The notes under the pieces were generated by a model, which saw only the letters and a list, made by a program, of their open reading frames with translations, was not told the origin of the DNA and did not search any database. Positions 8,773 through 17,326 of a stretch of DNA of 64,000 nt are shown here, piece by piece. Where the stretch lies: positions 1,488,001 through 1,552,000 of the forward strand of contig OY729512.2 in assembly GCA_963422445.2 (NCBI GenBank). The letters are read 5' to 3'. The first letter of the stretch is position 1, and each line of letters begins with the position of its first letter. The position numbers and the translations under genes are program-made. The stretch is from G963422445 sp963422445. Its GTDB lineage: Bacteria; Pseudomonadota; Alphaproteobacteria; Thalassobaculales; Thalassobaculaceae.

Positions 8773-9738
8773 TCAGACGGATGGGCTTCCGCGTCGCAAG
8801 CGCGACTTCAGCCCTGTGAAATGGTCGACGAGACCAACGATGACCAAGGCCATCGAGGCCCAGCGGCTGACGATCAGGACCACATAAAGCACGGAGAGGA
8901 TGCCGTAGCGGAGGCGGGTCCGCGCGGCGGCGGCGTGAACCACGCCAAGTCCCGACAGAAAGACCGGAAATGCCAGGATTGCCGAAAGGTTGGACGCAAG
9001 AAATCCGGGCGATCCCCCGATCGTGATTCCGATCAGAAATGTCGCGGCGAAGGCCACGATGATCCATCGCGGCAGTTCGATATCGGCCAGCCGCGGCGCC
9101 GGACGCATGTTCCAGCCAAAGCGGGTTACGATGGCTTGCGCCATGACCGCGTTCAGCAGCATGACCGTCATCCAGATCACGGCCACCATTGCCGGCGCGA
9201 CATTGACCAGGAGTTTTTCGATCAGCGCGATCTGATTCGGCGGCAGGGCCGCGGTCTCCGGGAAGTTGGCGCCGATCCCCGAACGGTAGACCTCCATGAT
9301 CGCCTTGATCTTGGGCGCGATCACGGCCTCGAGCCCGCTTCCGGTCGCCGTCAGATACAGGAAGCTGACGACCAGGATAGAGACCGGAAGGGCAATCAGC
9401 CAGAGACACAGGAGACCGGACGGATACCAATGGACCGTTCCGCTGGCGCTGCCGGGATGCGACAGTCCCGCCTTGTCGCAGATGAGCGCGACCGGCAGGG
9501 CGCAGGACAGAAAATACAGGATCGCGCTTGCCGATCCGTTGATTGCCCAGATGAGAAAGGCGCCGAGCGTGCCAACGACCCCAGCCGTTGATCCGCCATA
9601 GGACAGCCCGACCAGGAACAGGGGCATGGGGGCCAGATAGGTCAGCGCGATCGTTCCGAGCGATCCCAGACCGATCGCAAGGAACAATCCCGCGCTGCAA
9701 AGGGCGGCAATGGCACTCGAGAGCCAAGCAAAGATCAT
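8773..9738 (-). CDS. DUF2232 family integral membrane protein
   Basis: A 321-residue protein with about eight hydrophobic helices (for example IAALCSAGLFLAIGLGSLG, LTYLAPMPLFLVGLSYG, WIIVAFAATFLIGITIGG). A DUF2232/YybS-like membrane protein between rpsR and rplI is a recurrent arrangement in alphaproteobacteria and Firmicutes. The role is unknown. It is bounded by rpsR 40 bases upstream and rplI 48 bases downstream, so it is co-transcribed with ribosomal protein genes. An overlapping frame on the same strand is open by chance only. Confidence 0.85.
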   Translation of the reverse strand: MIFAWLSSAIAALCSAGLFLAIGLGSLGTIALTYLAPMPLFLVGLSYGGSTAGVVGTLGAFLIWAINGSASAILYFLSCALPVALICDKAGLSHPGSASGTVHWYPSGLLCLWLIALPVSILVVSFLYLTATGSGLEAVIAPKIKAIMEVYRSGIGANFPETAALPPNQIALIEKLLVNVAPAMVAVIWMTVMLLNAVMAQAIVTRFGWNMRPAPRLADIELPRWIIVAFAATFLIGITIGGSPGFLASNLSAILAFPVFLSGLGVVHAAAARTRLRYGILSVLYVVLIVSRWASMALVIVGLVDHFTGLKSRLRRGSPSV

Positions 9739-9778
9739 CGCGCATCGCCGAAGGTTTTCGTCCTGGAATCCGGATCCT

Positions 9779-10033
9779 TCAATTGATTGTGTAAGGCAGC
9801 AGCGCCAGAAACCGGGCCCGTTTGATCGCCCGCGACAGATCGCGCTGCTTCTTGGCGGAGACAGCGGTGATCCGGCTGGGTACGATCTTGCCGCGCTCCG
9901 AAAGGAATCGCTGCAGCAACCTGATGTCCTTGTAATCGATCTGCGGTGCGGTCTTGCTGGAAAAAGGACAGGATTTGCGGCGTCGCACGAATGGCCGGCG
10001 GACTGCCGGACGGGAAATCGAAAGGGTACTCAC
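9779..10033 (-). CDS. rpsR: 30S ribosomal protein S18
   Basis: An 84-residue small-subunit protein that forms a pair with S6. The conserved core is clear: RRRKSCPF, IDYKDIRLLQRFLSERGKI, PSRITAVSAKKQRDLSRAIK. I place the start at a GTG (10033): an ATG in this frame is absent near the core, and GGGAGA sits seven bases upstream. The gene begins 14 bases after rpsF, as usual for the S6-S18 pair. Confidence 0.93.
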   Translation of the reverse strand: MSTLSISRPAVRRPFVRRRKSCPFSSKTAPQIDYKDIRLLQRFLSERGKIVPSRITAVSAKKQRDLSRAIKRARFLALLPYTIN

Positions 10034-10047
10034 AGGGGTTCTCCCGT

Positions 10048-10530
10048 TCAGGTTTCGGCCGGTTCCGGCGCGGGTTCCGGCGTTGCCGGTTCCACACCCG
10101 AAGCGGTGCCCGTGGCAACGGGCTTCTGTTTTGCTTCGCCCCGATTTGCCGAGGCCGGACGGTCCTGGCGCGGCGGGCGGTCCCGGCGTCCCCGATCGCC
10201 GCGTTCCGACCGTGCCTGCATCATGATGGATGGGCCTTCCGGCAGTGAGTCCATGCGGATGATCAGGAATCGCAGAATATCTTCGCTCAGCCCCATGTTG
10301 CGCTCCATCTCGAGAACAGCGTCCGGCGGGGCATCGATATGGAACATCGTGTAGTGGCCCTTCCGGTTCTTCTTGATCCGGTAGGCGAGGTTCTTGAGGC
10401 CCCAATACTCACGCGTCTTGATCTCACCGCCGTTCTCGGCGATGATGCCGGCCATTTGATCGGCCAACTGCTCAGACTGGGTGGACGACAGCTCCTGGCG
10501 TGCGATGAACACGCACTCATAACATGTCAT
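10048..10530 (-). CDS. rpsF: 30S ribosomal protein S6
   Basis: A 160-residue protein with the S6 fold: YECVFIARQELS at the start, GGEIKTREYWGLKNLAYRI, and GHYTMFHIDAPPDAV. The C-terminus is extended by a charged, proline- and alanine-rich tail (from about residue 108), common in alphaproteobacteria. TAAGGAG lies just upstream of the ATG. First gene of the leftward operon; S6 with S18 often autoregulates such operons through the leader RNA. Confidence 0.95.
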   Translation of the reverse strand: MTCYECVFIARQELSSTQSEQLADQMAGIIAENGGEIKTREYWGLKNLAYRIKKNRKGHYTMFHIDAPPDAVLEMERNMGLSEDILRFLIIRMDSLPEGPSIMMQARSERGDRGRRDRPPRQDRPASANRGEAKQKPVATGTASGVEPATPEPAPEPAET

Positions 10531-10543
10531 TTTGGCTCCTTAC

Positions 10544-10577
10544 GGCTCATCGGAACCCGTCTCGGCGGGTCCGAGCC
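10544..10577 (-). promoter_or_regulatory. Candidate S6:S18 leader hairpin upstream of rpsF
   Basis: In the rpsF leader, GGCTC at 10577-10573 pairs with GAGCC at 10548-10544, and an inner CCCG/CGGG stem closes a loop CCGAGA. The Shine-Dalgarno TAAGGAG follows directly. S6-S18 binding leaders upstream of rpsF carry a CCG trinucleotide in a bulge or loop of such a hairpin. The match is structural and by position; I have not aligned it to the family. Confidence 0.4.
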
Positions 10578-10654
10578 GGTTACACCGGCAAGGAGATTTC
10601 AGCAAAGACAACGGCCGGAGACAGAAACACCCATACTCCGACCGCCGCCAGCAG

Positions 10655-10683
10655 ACCTTATCGCTGTTCTCCGGCCGGTGCAA
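10655..10683 (-). promoter_or_regulatory. Candidate rpsF operon promoter
   Basis: On the minus strand, TTGCAC (10683-10678) and TAAGGT (10660-10655) are separated by 17 bases, a plausible sigma-70 promoter. Transcription would begin about 115 bases before the rpsF ATG, leaving room for the leader hairpin. Based on pattern only. Confidence 0.4.
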
Positions 10684-10860
10684 GCCAAATATCCTTCTCC
10701 CGGAGAATCGCCGCAATACCGGGCCGGTCATGTGCGGCCGGGACCAAGCGCGGGTTGTGGTAGTTGCGGGTCTTATCCGATTGTTGACATCATGGCAGGT
10801 ACTGGCGATGTCTCGCGCCGTCGGCGGAACGTCCCGAAGTCCATGTCTGGAGCAAGACAG

Positions 10861-11820
10861 ATGAAGACACTTCAAACGGCGCGCGCCTTCGTATTCCCGG
10901 GCCAGGGATCCCAGGCCGTGGGTATGGGCAAGGCATTCGCGGACGCTTTTCCGGTGGCGCGCGAGGTCTTTGCCGAGATTGATGACGCGCTCGGCGAGTC
11001 GCTGTCACAGCTCATGTTCGAGGGCCCGGAAGACCGCGTGACGCTGACCCGGAATGCCCAGCCAGCCCTGATGGCTGTGAGTATCGCGGCGCTTCGGGTG
11101 CTTGAGGCCGAGTCGAAACAGCCGCTGACCGCGCTTGTCGATTGTGTTGCCGGTCACTCGCTTGGCGAGTACACTGCTCTTGCCGCCGGTGGTGCTATTG
11201 ATCTGGCCGATACGGCGCGGCTGTTGCGGCTGCGAGGCGAAGCGATGCAGACGGCCGTTCCGGTCGGAGAGGGTGCCATGGCCGCGCTGCTCGGCGCCGA
11301 ACTCGAAACCGCGCAAGCAATTGCGAAGGCGGCAGCAGCGTACGGCGTCTGCGATCTTGCCAACGACAATGCGCCAGGCCAGATTGTCGTTAGCGGAGCA
11401 AAGCCGGCGGTCGAGGTGGCGGTGGTGCTTGCCCCTGAGCACGGTGTCCGCAAGGCGATCATGTTGCCGGTGAGCGCGCCTTTCCACTGTGCATTGATGG
11501 CACCTGCCGCGGAGAGGATGGCAGAAGCACTGAACGGGACACGGATAGCTCCGTTGGCCCTGCCTCTTGTTGCCAATGTGTCGGCAGGGCCCGTGGAAAA
11601 CGACCCGGAAGCCATTCGCGCCAGCCTCGTAGCGCAGGTGACTGGTCTGGTCCGGTGGCGTGAATCGGTGTTGCGGATACGGGATGACGGCATAAGATCG
11701 TTGTATGAGGTTGGCTCCGGCCGGATTCTGACCGGGCTGCATCGGCGTATCGACCGCGGCCTCAACGCGGCGGCCATCAACGGGCCGGACGACATAACAG
11801 CTTTTCTCGAGCAGCTTTAG
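10861..11820 (+). CDS. fabD: Malonyl-CoA:ACP transacylase
   Basis: Transfers malonyl from CoA to acyl carrier protein to start fatty-acid elongation. Of 319 residues, the opening ARAFVFPGQGSQAVGMG, nucleophile Ser in GHSLGEYTAL, the Arg in LLRLRGEAMQ and the catalytic His in APFHCALM are all present. The ATG at 10861 (MKTLQTARAF) is preferred; the frame is open far upstream without homology. First gene of the fab operon, 17 bases before fabG. TTGACA occurs at 10784 but lacks a good -10 partner. Confidence 0.95.
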   Translation: MKTLQTARAFVFPGQGSQAVGMGKAFADAFPVAREVFAEIDDALGESLSQLMFEGPEDRVTLTRNAQPALMAVSIAALRVLEAESKQPLTALVDCVAGHSLGEYTALAAGGAIDLADTARLLRLRGEAMQTAVPVGEGAMAALLGAELETAQAIAKAAAAYGVCDLANDNAPGQIVVSGAKPAVEVAVVLAPEHGVRKAIMLPVSAPFHCALMAPAAERMAEALNGTRIAPLALPLVANVSAGPVENDPEAIRASLVAQVTGLVRWRESVLRIRDDGIRSLYEVGSGRILTGLHRRIDRGLNAAAINGPDDITAFLEQL

Positions 11821-11837
11821 GGTGGGCCAGCGCGACG

Positions 11838-12578
11838 ATGTTTGATCTGCAGGAAAAATCGGCGCTGGTGACTGGCGCTAGCGGCGGCATCGGCAATGCC
11901 ATCGCCCGGGCGTTGCACGTCCGCGGGGCCGAGCTCGTGCTGTCTGGCACGCGCCGTGCAGCGCTGGACCAGTTGGCCGCGGACCTTGGTGAACGGGTTC
12001 ACGTGATTCCGGCCGATCTCGGCGATCCCGAGTCGGTCGCGGCACTGGCGGCCGCGGCGGAAGATGTTGCGGATGGCGGGATCGACATCCTGGTCAACAA
12101 CGCCGGTTTGACCCGCGATGGCCTGTTGCTTCGCATGAAGGACGAGGACTGGGATACAGTCCTGGCGGTCAATCTGGGTGCCGGATTCCGGTTGTCGCGT
12201 GCCGCGCTGCGCGGCATGATGCGGCGGCGCTGGGGGCGGATCATTGGCGTTTCGTCGATTGTCGGCGCCACCGGCAATCCCGGTCAGACCAATTACGCCG
12301 CCTCGAAAGCTGGCATGGTCGGTTTTTCCAAGGCTCTGGCGGCTGAAGTCGCGACACGGGGGATCACAGTCAATGTTGTCGCACCGGGCTTCATCGAAAC
12401 GGCGATGACGGACGGGCTTGGCGACGATCAGCGCCAGCGTCTGCTTGCCTCGGTTCCTGTCGGCCGGCTCGGACAGCCGGCGGATATCGCTTCTGCGGTC
12501 GTTTACCTCGCGTCCGCGGAGGCGTCTTACGTGACCGGTGCGACAGTTCACGTCAACGGCGGTATGGCAATGATCTGA
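11838..12578 (+). CDS. fabG: 3-oxoacyl-ACP reductase
   Basis: NADPH-dependent reductase of 3-ketoacyl-ACP, second step of each elongation cycle. The 246 residues have the SDR fingerprint TGASGGIG, NNAGLTRDGL, catalytic Ser in GVSSIVGATGNPGQ and the YAASKAG motif. NPGQxNYAASKAG and the ending VTGATVHVNGGMAMI are typical of FabG. It lies between fabD and acpP in the conserved order. Confidence 0.95.
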   Translation: MFDLQEKSALVTGASGGIGNAIARALHVRGAELVLSGTRRAALDQLAADLGERVHVIPADLGDPESVAALAAAAEDVADGGIDILVNNAGLTRDGLLLRMKDEDWDTVLAVNLGAGFRLSRAALRGMMRRRWGRIIGVSSIVGATGNPGQTNYAASKAGMVGFSKALAAEVATRGITVNVVAPGFIETAMTDGLGDDQRQRLLASVPVGRLGQPADIASAVVYLASAEASYVTGATVHVNGGMAMI

Positions 12579-12792
12579 GTGTCGCTTCGGCCTGGGCGGC
12601 GCCATTGGGGGCTGTGGCGGATCTGGCGGCGTGGAGCAGGCAACGGCGCCCTCGTTTTGCCGGGAAGAAACCGATATTTTCAGGCAACGGCCGCGGGCGA
12701 GTCTGGCGATCATGACGGGCCGGCACGATATCGTCTTGAAACTGGTGGATGCCTGCGCGATATGGTGTTGCGCCGCCCCGTGATGGAAGTGA

Positions 12793-12820
12793 TTGAACCA
12801 ATTGGCTCTCGTGGTATAGG
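12793..12820 (+). promoter_or_regulatory. Candidate acpP promoter in the fabG-acpP gap
   Basis: The 324-bp gap 12579-12902 holds no convincing gene. TTGAAC (12793-12798) and TATAGG (12815-12820) are 16 bases apart and about 83 bases before the acpP ATG. A dedicated promoter here would fit the high demand for acyl carrier protein. Pattern match only. Confidence 0.4.
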
Positions 12821-12902
12821 AAGATGCGTTTACGGCGTGGATACGCGGCCCGGCCGGTTGGCGTTCTTCGGCGTTACCAATCGTTGAGTGGAGAAAATCC
12901 AG

Positions 12903-13148
12903 ATGAGTGATGTTGCCGAAAGGGTTAGAAAAATCGTGGTTGAGCGACTGGGTGTCGAAGCCGAAAAGGTCACCGATTCGGCCAGTTTCATTGATGACCT
13001 CAAAGCGGACAGTCTCGACACCGTTGAACTGGTGATGGCCTTCGAATCGGAGTTCAACATTGATATTCCTGACGATGAGTCCGAGAAGATTGTCACAGTC
13101 AAGGATGCAATTGCTCTCATTGAACAACATCATGATGGGTCAGATTGA
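12903..13148 (+). CDS. acpP: Acyl carrier protein
   Basis: An 81-residue acidic protein carrying growing acyl chains on phosphopantetheine. The attachment Ser is in the motif DDLKADSLDTVELVM. The ATG at 12903 (MSDVAERVRKIVVE) is the usual start; a longer in-frame reading adds only five residues. It precedes fabF, as in most proteobacteria. Confidence 0.96.
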   Translation: MSDVAERVRKIVVERLGVEAEKVTDSASFIDDLKADSLDTVELVMAFESEFNIDIPDDESEKIVTVKDAIALIEQHHDGSD

Positions 13149-13225
13149 CGCAGCGTTCTGATTCGCTGTTCAGTCCGGCATTCAACCAGCCGAGCAGGTC
13201 TGTCCAGGATGTTTGGTGAACCTCG

Positions 13226-14491
13226 ATGAGACGCGTTGTTGTTACCGGCATGGGGCTCGTAACGCCGCTCGGTGTGGGGTGCGAGCACAATTGGCGTCAG
13301 CTGGTCGAAGGAACCTCGGGCATTCGCCGGATCGAGCATTTCGATGTGTCGGATTTGCCGGCGAAGACCGGCGGGGTGGTGCCGGCGGGCGAAACGGCTG
13401 ATGGCCTGTTCAATCCGGATGACTGGGTCGTCCCCAGGGATCAGCGGCGGATCGACCGGTTCATCATGCTCGGGCTTGCCGCGGCGGTTCAGGCTGTCGC
13501 GGATTCCGGGTGGAAACCGGAAACCGAATCGCAATGCAACCGGACCGGTGTAATCGTCGGGTCTGGCATCGGCGGGCTGGAACTGATCAGTACGACCGCC
13601 ATGCAATTGCATGGCAGCAGTCCCAGGCGCATTTCACCGTTTTTCATTCCGGGCGCCTTGATCAATCTGATATCCGGACAGATCTCGATTCGCTTCGGTT
13701 TCAAGGGTCCGAATCATTCGGTTGTCACAGCGTGTTCGACCGGTGCGCATGCGATCGGCGATGCGGCCCGCATGGTGATGCTTGATGATGCCGACGTCAT
13801 GGTGGCTGGCGGTGCTGAAGCAGCGGTGCTGCGTCTCGGTTATGCCGGATTTTCGGCTGCGCGGGCGTTGTCGACAAAATTCAACGACAATCCGGAGAAG
13901 GGATCACGACCATGGGATGTCGACCGGGACGGTTTCGTGATGGGTGAGGGATCCGGGATCGTGGTGATCGAAGAATACGAGCACGCCAAGCGGCGTGGCG
14001 CAAAGATTTACGCCGAGATCGTCGGTTACGGAATGTCGGGTGATGCACACCACATCACGGCACCCGCGGAAGATGGTGATGGCGCGTATCGTGCAATGAA
14101 CAATGCGTTGCGCCGGGCCGGACGCAATCCGGACGAGATTGATTACATCAATGCACATGGTACATCGACGCCGCTCGGTGACATGATCGAACTGAATGCG
14201 GTTCGCCGGTTGTTTGGTGATGCCGTCGGTTCGCTGTCCATGTCTTCAACCAAATCGGCGATCGGCCATCTTCTCGGGGCGGCGGGAAGTGTCGAGGCAA
14301 TATACTCAATTCTCGCAATGCGCGACGGCGTAGCACCGCCAACCCTCAATCTGGACACCCCGTCACCGGGCTGCGAAGGAATCGATCTGGTTCCGCGTGA
14401 GGCGCGGGAACGGCCTATCAACGCCGTCCTTTCGAACTCCTTTGGTTTTGGTGGAACCAACGCGTCGCTGGTGTTCGTCCGACCGGAGTGA
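13226..14491 (+). CDS. fabF: 3-oxoacyl-ACP synthase II
   Basis: Condensing enzyme that elongates acyl-ACP with malonyl-ACP. Of 421 residues, MRRVVVTGMGLVTPLG opens the protein; the catalytic Cys lies in VVTACSTGAHAIGDA, the two His in YINAHGTSTPLGD and SAIGHLLGAAGSVE, and the C-terminal NSFGFGGTNASLVF loop is intact. Follows acpP by 77 bases and precedes mltG by three. Confidence 0.96.
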   Translation: MRRVVVTGMGLVTPLGVGCEHNWRQLVEGTSGIRRIEHFDVSDLPAKTGGVVPAGETADGLFNPDDWVVPRDQRRIDRFIMLGLAAAVQAVADSGWKPETESQCNRTGVIVGSGIGGLELISTTAMQLHGSSPRRISPFFIPGALINLISGQISIRFGFKGPNHSVVTACSTGAHAIGDAARMVMLDDADVMVAGGAEAAVLRLGYAGFSAARALSTKFNDNPEKGSRPWDVDRDGFVMGEGSGIVVIEEYEHAKRRGAKIYAEIVGYGMSGDAHHITAPAEDGDGAYRAMNNALRRAGRNPDEIDYINAHGTSTPLGDMIELNAVRRLFGDAVGSLSMSSTKSAIGHLLGAAGSVEAIYSILAMRDGVAPPTLNLDTPSPGCEGIDLVPREARERPINAVLSNSFGFGGTNASLVFVRPE

Positions 14492-14494
14492 CCG

Positions 14495-15487
14495 GTGATG
14501 GGTCGTCTGGTCGTTTTTCTGTGCTACCTTTTTTTGGCGGCTCTGATATCCAGCGTTGCGGTGGCGTTGTGGGGTTATGCCGAATACACCCGACCCGGTC
14601 CGCTTCAGGTTCCGCGCGTTGTCGTCATTCCGAAAGGGCAGGGTCTCGAAGCGATCGCCGATTCGCTGGCGTTGGCCGGTGTCATCGAATACGCGTTGGT
14701 TTTCGTTGCCGGAGCCAGGATATCCGGGTCCGCCCGCGCGTTGAAGGCTGGAGAGTATCGGTTTCAGGATCGGGTGAGTCCGCGTGATGTCGTGGCTGTT
14801 CTCGTGAGTGGCGAGACCGTGACGCGGCGGCTGACGCTGGCCGAGGGGCTGACGGTCAGTCAGATTCTGCAGAAACTCGCCGTCAGCGACGGTTTGTCCG
14901 GCGCCGTCGAAGCGATTCCGGAGGAGGGGAGTCTGCTTCCGGAGACCTATCATTTCTCGTTTGGCGAAGAGCGTCTGGCGGTCCTGGCCCGAATGCAGAA
15001 AGCGATGACGGACACATTGGCGAAGCAGTGGGCCGCGGGTCAGAGAGGGCTTCCCTACGCAACGCCGCGGGAGGCGCTGATCATGGCGTCGATGATCCAG
15101 CGGGAGGCTGGCTCGGAAGAGGAGATGCCGCTGATCGCGGGCGTGTTCGTCAACCGCTTGCGCCGTGGCATGCGCCTGCAATCGGATCCGACTGTCGCGT
15201 ATGGCATTGCCCCGGAGGGCCTGAACCGACCGCTGACCAAGGCTGATCTGAAGCATCAGAGCCCTTACAACACCTACCGGGTCAAGGGGTTGCCGCCGGG
15301 GCCGATTTGCAATCCGGGTCAGGCCGCAATCCATGCAGCTTTCAATCCCGTCGCCACGGAATTTCTTTACTTCGTTGTTGACGGGTCCGGGCACCATGCC
15401 TTTGCCAAGACTCTCCAACAGCATAATCGGAACGTCGCCCAGTGGCGCCGCACCAGGCAAGACAAGATACGAGCGGGACAACCCTGA
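14495..15487 (+). CDS. mltG: Endolytic murein transglycosylase MltG
   Basis: Inner-membrane lytic transglycosylase that cuts nascent glycan strands and sets their length. One N-terminal membrane helix (VVFLCYLFLAALISSVAVAL), a LysM-like region, and the YceG catalytic domain with the active Glu in SMIQREAG followed by FVNRL and LQSDPTVAYG. The start is GTG at 14495 or ATG at 14498. It is three bases after fabF, the usual alphaproteobacterial location. Confidence 0.94.
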   Translation: MMGRLVVFLCYLFLAALISSVAVALWGYAEYTRPGPLQVPRVVVIPKGQGLEAIADSLALAGVIEYALVFVAGARISGSARALKAGEYRFQDRVSPRDVVAVLVSGETVTRRLTLAEGLTVSQILQKLAVSDGLSGAVEAIPEEGSLLPETYHFSFGEERLAVLARMQKAMTDTLAKQWAAGQRGLPYATPREALIMASMIQREAGSEEEMPLIAGVFVNRLRRGMRLQSDPTVAYGIAPEGLNRPLTKADLKHQSPYNTYRVKGLPPGPICNPGQAAIHAAFNPVATEFLYFVVDGSGHHAFAKTLQQHNRNVAQWRRTRQDKIRAGQP

Positions 15488-15705
15488 CTGGGCGGATGGC
15501 AGGTGCTGACAGGTGAACGGGAGTCCGAATCCGAGCTTGCATCCAGGGGCTATCTCGCCGGAATGGCATCGATAACCGTATCCGACAATCATGGTGGCGC
15601 TTTCGCACCGCAAGGACTGCGGCGATTGCTCCCGACTTGTTTCGCAGATATGATCGTTGGTGGAATTTCAGCATCATCCTTTTGGGATTTCCGATCATTT
15701 TCAGC

Positions 15706-16608
15706 ATGACCGGATACGCACGCGCTGAAGGCCGCGCAATCGTCGGACCAACGGAACAGGCATGGGCTTGGGTCTGGGAACTGAAGAGTGTCAACGCCCG
15801 TGGACTCGACATACGATTTCGGCTTCCGGGCGGGACGGAGAGACTGGAAAGCGGTTTCAGGAAAGCGATTGCGAGCCGTGTCTCACGGGGGTCGGTTACG
15901 GCGCAACTCATCCTGCGGCCAGAAGACGGCGAAGGCAAGGCCGGACGGATCAACCGGCCGTTGCTCAAGTCCATCGCTGGTCTCGGGCAGGAATTGGCCG
16001 GGACCGGAATCGGGATGGATACGCGGCTGCGTCTTGATACCTTGTTGACAATTCGCGGCGTCGTCGATCTTGAACCGCCTGACATCGAAGACGAGGGTGT
16101 ACGGCGGGAGGTCGATGATCACGCCGTCCGCGGTCTGACTTGTGCGCTGGAGCAACTGCGGGAGATGCGGGCGGCCGAAGGGCGGGGGCTGCATGACCTT
16201 CTGTCTGGGCAGTTGGATGTGTTGGAACAATTAGGCCGGCGGGCCGCCAGCGCTGCCGAGGACCAGATCGACAGTCTGCGTGATCGTCTAAGGTCTCAGG
16301 TCAGCCTGTTGCTCGACAGTTCTTCGCCATTACCGGAAGACCGGCTCGCGCAGGAACTGGCTTTGCTTGTGACCAGGGCCGATATTCGCGAGGAGATCGA
16401 ACGGCTGGCGATTCATCTGGATGCTTGTCGCACTTTGCTGAACAGCAATGGACCGGTTGGCCGTCGTCTTGACTTTCTTTGTCAGGAACTTAACCGGGAA
16501 GCGAACACGATCTGTTCGAAAGCTGTTGATATACCGCTCACCCGCACCGGACTCGATCTCAAATCAGCGATTGAACAGTTTCGCGAACAAGTCCAAAATG
16601 TGGAGTGA
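15706..16608 (+). CDS. yicC: YicC/YloC family endoribonuclease
   Basis: About 300 residues beginning MTGYARAEG, the family start (most members read S-M-T-G-[FY]-A). The N-terminal domain (ELKSVNARGLDIRFRLP) and the C-terminal DUF1732-type domain with GRRLDFLCQELNREANTI are both present. Members are RNases involved in RNA turnover. The start at 15706 has only a weak ribosome-binding site; an upstream in-frame start would add an unconserved stretch. A 218-bp gap separates it from mltG. gmk follows almost directly. Confidence 0.9.
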   Translation: MTGYARAEGRAIVGPTEQAWAWVWELKSVNARGLDIRFRLPGGTERLESGFRKAIASRVSRGSVTAQLILRPEDGEGKAGRINRPLLKSIAGLGQELAGTGIGMDTRLRLDTLLTIRGVVDLEPPDIEDEGVRREVDDHAVRGLTCALEQLREMRAAEGRGLHDLLSGQLDVLEQLGRRAASAAEDQIDSLRDRLRSQVSLLLDSSSPLPEDRLAQELALLVTRADIREEIERLAIHLDACRTLLNSNGPVGRRLDFLCQELNREANTICSKAVDIPLTRTGLDLKSAIEQFREQVQNVE

Positions 16609-16613
16609 CGGCG

Positions 16614-17255
16614 ATGGCTGATGGCCTGCCGATTTTCCGGCGTGGTTTGATGTTTGTGCTGTCCGCGCCGTCCGGTGCCGGCAAGACCAGCATTGCGCGG
16701 CGGTTGCTCGCTGAAGAGACGGATCTGGATCTCTCGGTTTCTGCAACGACCCGGCCGCGCCGGGCGGGCGAGATCCCGGGCCGCGATTACGAATTCGTTG
16801 ATGTCGCGACATTCGAGAGGATGCGCCGGGAGGGTGCGTTTATCGAACAGGCACGGGTATTTGGTCAGTTCTATGGTACCCCCAAGTCACCGGTCGAGGC
16901 GGCGCTTGGCCAGGGCCGCGACATCTTGTTCACGATCGACTGGCAGGGGGCGCGGCAACTCGCCGAATCGGCATCGGACGATGTTGTACGAGTGTTCCTG
17001 CTGCCGCCGTCAACCGGTGAACTGGAACGCCGCTTGCGCGAGCGTGGACGGGATCCGGATAATGTTGTCGCAGAGCGCATGGCGCAGTCGATTTCGGAGA
17101 TCAGCCATTATGTCGAATCCGACTATGTTGTCGTGAATTCCGACCTTGACCAGAGCGTCGTCGACATTCGGGCGATTTTGTCTGCCGAGCGTCTGCGTCG
17201 GCTGCGGCAGAGTGGCCTGGCGGCTTTCGTGCGGCAGCTTCACGAGGATCACTGA
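16614..17255 (+). CDS. gmk: Guanylate kinase
   Basis: Phosphorylates GMP to GDP. The 213 residues have the P-loop SAPSGAGKTS, the GMP-binding region SATTRPRRAGE and GRDYEFV, and IDWQGARQL. Length is normal. It begins five bases after yicC; the yicC-gmk pairing is common. It converges on rsmA with a 71-bp gap, in which I do not see a clear hairpin terminator. Confidence 0.96.
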   Translation: MADGLPIFRRGLMFVLSAPSGAGKTSIARRLLAEETDLDLSVSATTRPRRAGEIPGRDYEFVDVATFERMRREGAFIEQARVFGQFYGTPKSPVEAALGQGRDILFTIDWQGARQLAESASDDVVRVFLLPPSTGELERRLRERGRDPDNVVAERMAQSISEISHYVESDYVVVNSDLDQSVVDIRAILSAERLRRLRQSGLAAFVRQLHEDH

Positions 17256-17326
17256 CGGACTGTTGCTGATCGTGGGGAAACGGGATTGTCTGCGCAGATA
17301 GGGCGGGGAATGTGCCCGGAGTTCGG

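Noticed and set aside
8726..9745. Long open frame overlapping the DUF2232 gene on the same strand
   Set aside because: It is rich in Arg/His/Pro with no hydrophobic pattern, whereas the other frame gives a clean multi-helix membrane protein in a conserved position. A chance frame in GC-rich DNA.
12579..12887. 102-codon frame between fabG and acpP
   Set aside because: Arg/Trp-rich composition, no ribosome-binding site, and it covers the probable acpP promoter.
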